Of a DNA stretch of 6,354 nt, positions 4,474-6,354 are shown piece by piece. Source of the DNA: an uncultured Eubacteriaceae bacterium (GTDB lineage Bacteria > Bacillota > Clostridia > Lachnospirales > Lachnospiraceae); NCBI GenBank assembly GCA_945938055.1, contig CAMEUH010000145.1, forward strand, positions 1-6,354. Direction: 5' to 3'. The stretch's first letter is position 1. Each line of letters begins with the position of its first letter. The position numbers were made by a program, and so were the translations under genes. The notes under the pieces are model-generated. The model made no database searches. It was given only the letters and a program-made list of their open reading frames with translations, and was not told where the DNA came from.

Positions 4474-6354
4474 TTACTTCAATATTTTTTGCAGTTTCCC
4501 CAATAAACTCACATATTTCTCCATTACCTCCTGGTGATGTGACAGGATATAGCTCTCATCCCCATCCTTGGCAGCCATTTCCAGAGCCTTTGCCCCCTCT
4601 GAAAGTTCAATGGCACCGATTGTCAATGAGGTACTCTTTAATGCATGAATTAACGTTCTGTAATTGTACCAGTCTTTTGCATCAAAAAACTGCTGAATCT
4701 GAGCTGCCTTATCAGTCTTCCTGTATTCTTTCAGCATGTCTTCATAAAATTCTTTGTTCATACAATATCGGAGTCCTGTCGGAACATCCAATTCCGGTAT
4801 TTCATCCAGTTCCTGCATGAAATCCACGGATTCATTGCTCTGCTTTTCTTCCCCGGTTTCATCCTTCTGCTCGCCGGTCTGCTGAATTAATTTTTGATCC
4901 AGATACTTTGCAAGCACAGCCTGTAAATCTTCTTCCTTAAACGGCTTTGTAAGATAATCCGTAAATCCGGCCTGTAAATACTCTTCTCTGGCACCTCTGG
5001 TAGCATTTGCAGTAAGCATGATAACCGGTGTATTTTTGTTAAAATCTTCTGTAAGAAGCTTCATTTTTTGAAATGTTTCGATACCATCCATTTCAGGCAT
5101 CATATGATCCAGGAAAATTAAATCATATCGTTTATTTTTTACATATTCCAGACATTTCATGCCGCTTTCTGCAGTATCAATTTTGATACTTGTTTTTTTG
5201 AGAAGCCCTTTTATGACCTTTAAGTTAATCTCAACATCATCCACAACCAGAATTTGTGCATCCGGTGCAACAAGTGACAGCTGATGTGTCTCTGAAGTAT
5301 GAACGAACTGCTGATATCGTTTTTCAAAATCTCCCATTGGTTCAGGATTGATTACCATTTGTGGTACTTTTGCCGTAAAACAGGAGCCTTTTCCATAAAT
5401 ACTTTCGGCAGAAATGTCTCCTCCCATCATCTTTAGAAGATTCTTTGTGAGATTTAATCCCAAACCGGTTCCTTCAATATTGCGGTTACGTTTCTCCTCA
5501 AGTCTTGTAAACGTATTAAACAACTTTTCCAAATCTTCTTCCCGAATACCAATACCGGTGTCTTTTACTGCAATCGTCAGCATAATCTGATGATCCGGCA
5601 GGCTTTCATGGCTTATGGAAAGAGTAATTTTCCCTTCTTTCGTATATTTTACAGCATTGGAAAGAAGATTATTAATAATCTGTCTGATTCGTACTTCATC
5701 CCCATACAGGCAGGATGGAAGATTTGGATCAATCATCATCCGAAAAGCAAGTGATTTGCTCTCTGCCCTGGCTTTTGCTATATTACAGCAATCATTGATT
5801 ACGGAAAACAATTCATACTCCACTGGAAGAATTTCCAGCTTGCCTGCCTCAATCTTCGATATGTCCAAAATATCATTAATGATAGAAAGAAGCGATTGTC
5901 CGGCACTTTGTATATTTCTGGCATATTCTTTCAGGTTCTCATCCCTGCATTCCTCTAAAAGCATCGCATCCATGCCCAGGATTCCATTCAGCGGCGTACG
6001 AATCTCATGTGACATGTTGGCAAGGAATCGGCTTTTTGCCACATTTGCCGCAATGGCATCGTTCTTCGCCTGTTCCACAAATTTCACATGTTCCTGCATC
6101 ATTTGACGCATATAGATAATGAGTGTAGAAATAGCAAAAATACATACACCATATCTGCTTGCCTTTCCAAAATCTCCAACCTTTACGGTATAGGTTCTCA
6201 AAAGATCAATCAATGCACTAATCATCATGCAGAGAATTCCGGCAAAACGGATTGACGAATCCAGACTTTTCTCTTTATGTACATTTCTTCCTAATGCCAC
6301 CACGTTCACAAGAATAATCAGCAGTATAATTCCATGGGAAACAAATGACATTTC
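4474..6354 (-). CDS. Hybrid sensor histidine kinase (TM-HisKA-HATPase-REC-HPt), 5' end cut by the window
   Basis: A membrane-bound phosphorelay kinase. Numbering is from the first visible Met (6351-6349), but the frame stays open to the edge (GAA precedes it), so this Met is probably internal. Three membrane helices (about 5-24, 34-51, 66-82) look like the end of a multi-helix sensor, perhaps 7TMR-DISM. A linker helix leads to HisKA with MSHEIRTP, phospho-acceptor H115. The ATPase domain follows with N-box NNLLSNAVKYT (227-237, N232), DTGIGI (264-269), F-box near 277-283 and GTGLGL (294-299). The receiver domain (about 366-485) has D371, D372, phospho-acceptor D415, T447 and K469. An acidic linker (about 490-520) leads to an HPt domain with H569 in IHALKSTS. 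All catalytic residues are present. There is no DNA-binding output domain, so phosphate must pass to a separate regulator or act through one. It converges with the AraC gene and is not in its operon. The signal is unknown. Confidence 0.9.
   Translation of the reverse strand, partial: EMSFVSHGIILLIILVNVVALGRNVHKEKSLDSSIRFAGILCMMISALIDLLRTYTVKVGDFGKASRYGVCIFAISTLIIYMRQMMQEHVKFVEQAKNDAIAANVAKSRFLANMSHEIRTPLNGILGMDAMLLEECRDENLKEYARNIQSAGQSLLSIINDILDISKIEAGKLEILPVEYELFSVINDCCNIAKARAESKSLAFRMMIDPNLPSCLYGDEVRIRQIINNLLSNAVKYTKEGKITLSISHESLPDHQIMLTIAVKDTGIGIREEDLEKLFNTFTRLEEKRNRNIEGTGLGLNLTKNLLKMMGGDISAESIYGKGSCFTAKVPQMVINPEPMGDFEKRYQQFVHTSETHQLSLVAPDAQILVVDDVEINLKVIKGLLKKTSIKIDTAESGMKCLEYVKNKRYDLIFLDHMMPEMDGIETFQKMKLLTEDFNKNTPVIMLTANATRGAREEYLQAGFTDYLTKPFKEEDLQAVLAKYLDQKLIQQTGEQKDETGEEKQSNESVDFMQELDEIPELDVPTGLRYCMNKEFYEDMLKEYRKTDKAAQIQQFFDAKDWYNYRTLIHALKSTSLTIGAIELSEGAKALEMAAKDGDESYILSHHQEVMEKYVSLLGKLQKILK

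Noticed and set aside
4464..4494. Inverted repeat CTGCA/TGCAG across the end of the kinase gene, as a bidirectional terminator
   Set aside because: The stem is short and interrupted, not GC-rich, and has no adjacent T run on either strand.
5615..6106. 163-codon plus-strand open frame opposite the kinase gene
   Set aside because: It is antisense to the conserved HisKA and ATPase coding region, and its translation resembles no protein family I know.

Overview
The window reads as AT-rich DNA from a Gram-positive gut-type clostridium, probably Lachnospiraceae. The basis is the strong AAGGAG-type ribosome binding sites, the codon use, and the pairing of an AraC regulator with a two-gene ABC exporter-fold operon. 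This assignment is inferred from style and rests on no marker gene.

Layout. Positions 4-3458 (minus strand) hold an operon of two ABC transporter half-molecules, each with a membrane domain followed by an ATPase domain. The upstream gene (1704-3458) is intact and carries every expected ATPase motif. The downstream gene (4-1701) starts 2 nt after the upstream stop and is broken by one in-frame TAG at 1012-1014, between membrane helices 4 and 5. It reads as 229 codons, the TAG, then 335 more codons in the same frame. It also ends early at its C-terminus. Positions 3465-3606 form a short divergent control region. An intact AraC-family regulator (3607-4443, plus strand) is transcribed away from the operon. 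After a 30-bp convergent gap comes a hybrid sensor histidine kinase (4474-6354, minus strand), whose 5' end is cut by the window edge.

How the genes fit together. The AraC protein most likely senses a small molecule and controls the ABC operon, and perhaps itself, from the shared region. That region holds two extended -10 promoters facing away from each other and a 9-bp direct repeat, TTTTATGCT, spaced 30 bp. One repeat copy lies about 45 bp upstream of the predicted ABC transcription start; the other overlaps the -10 of the regulator. The two half-transporters would normally form a heterodimer, so the nonsense codon probably inactivates the pair in this strain, unless readthrough or reinitiation rescues it. 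The kinase is a separate transmembrane HisKA-HATPase-REC-HPt phosphorelay protein with no output domain; nothing here links it to the transporter.

I see no RNA genes, mobile elements, CRISPR arrays or convincing intrinsic terminators. No clear new system is present. The points most worth checking are the split transporter gene and the repeat-bearing divergent promoter.
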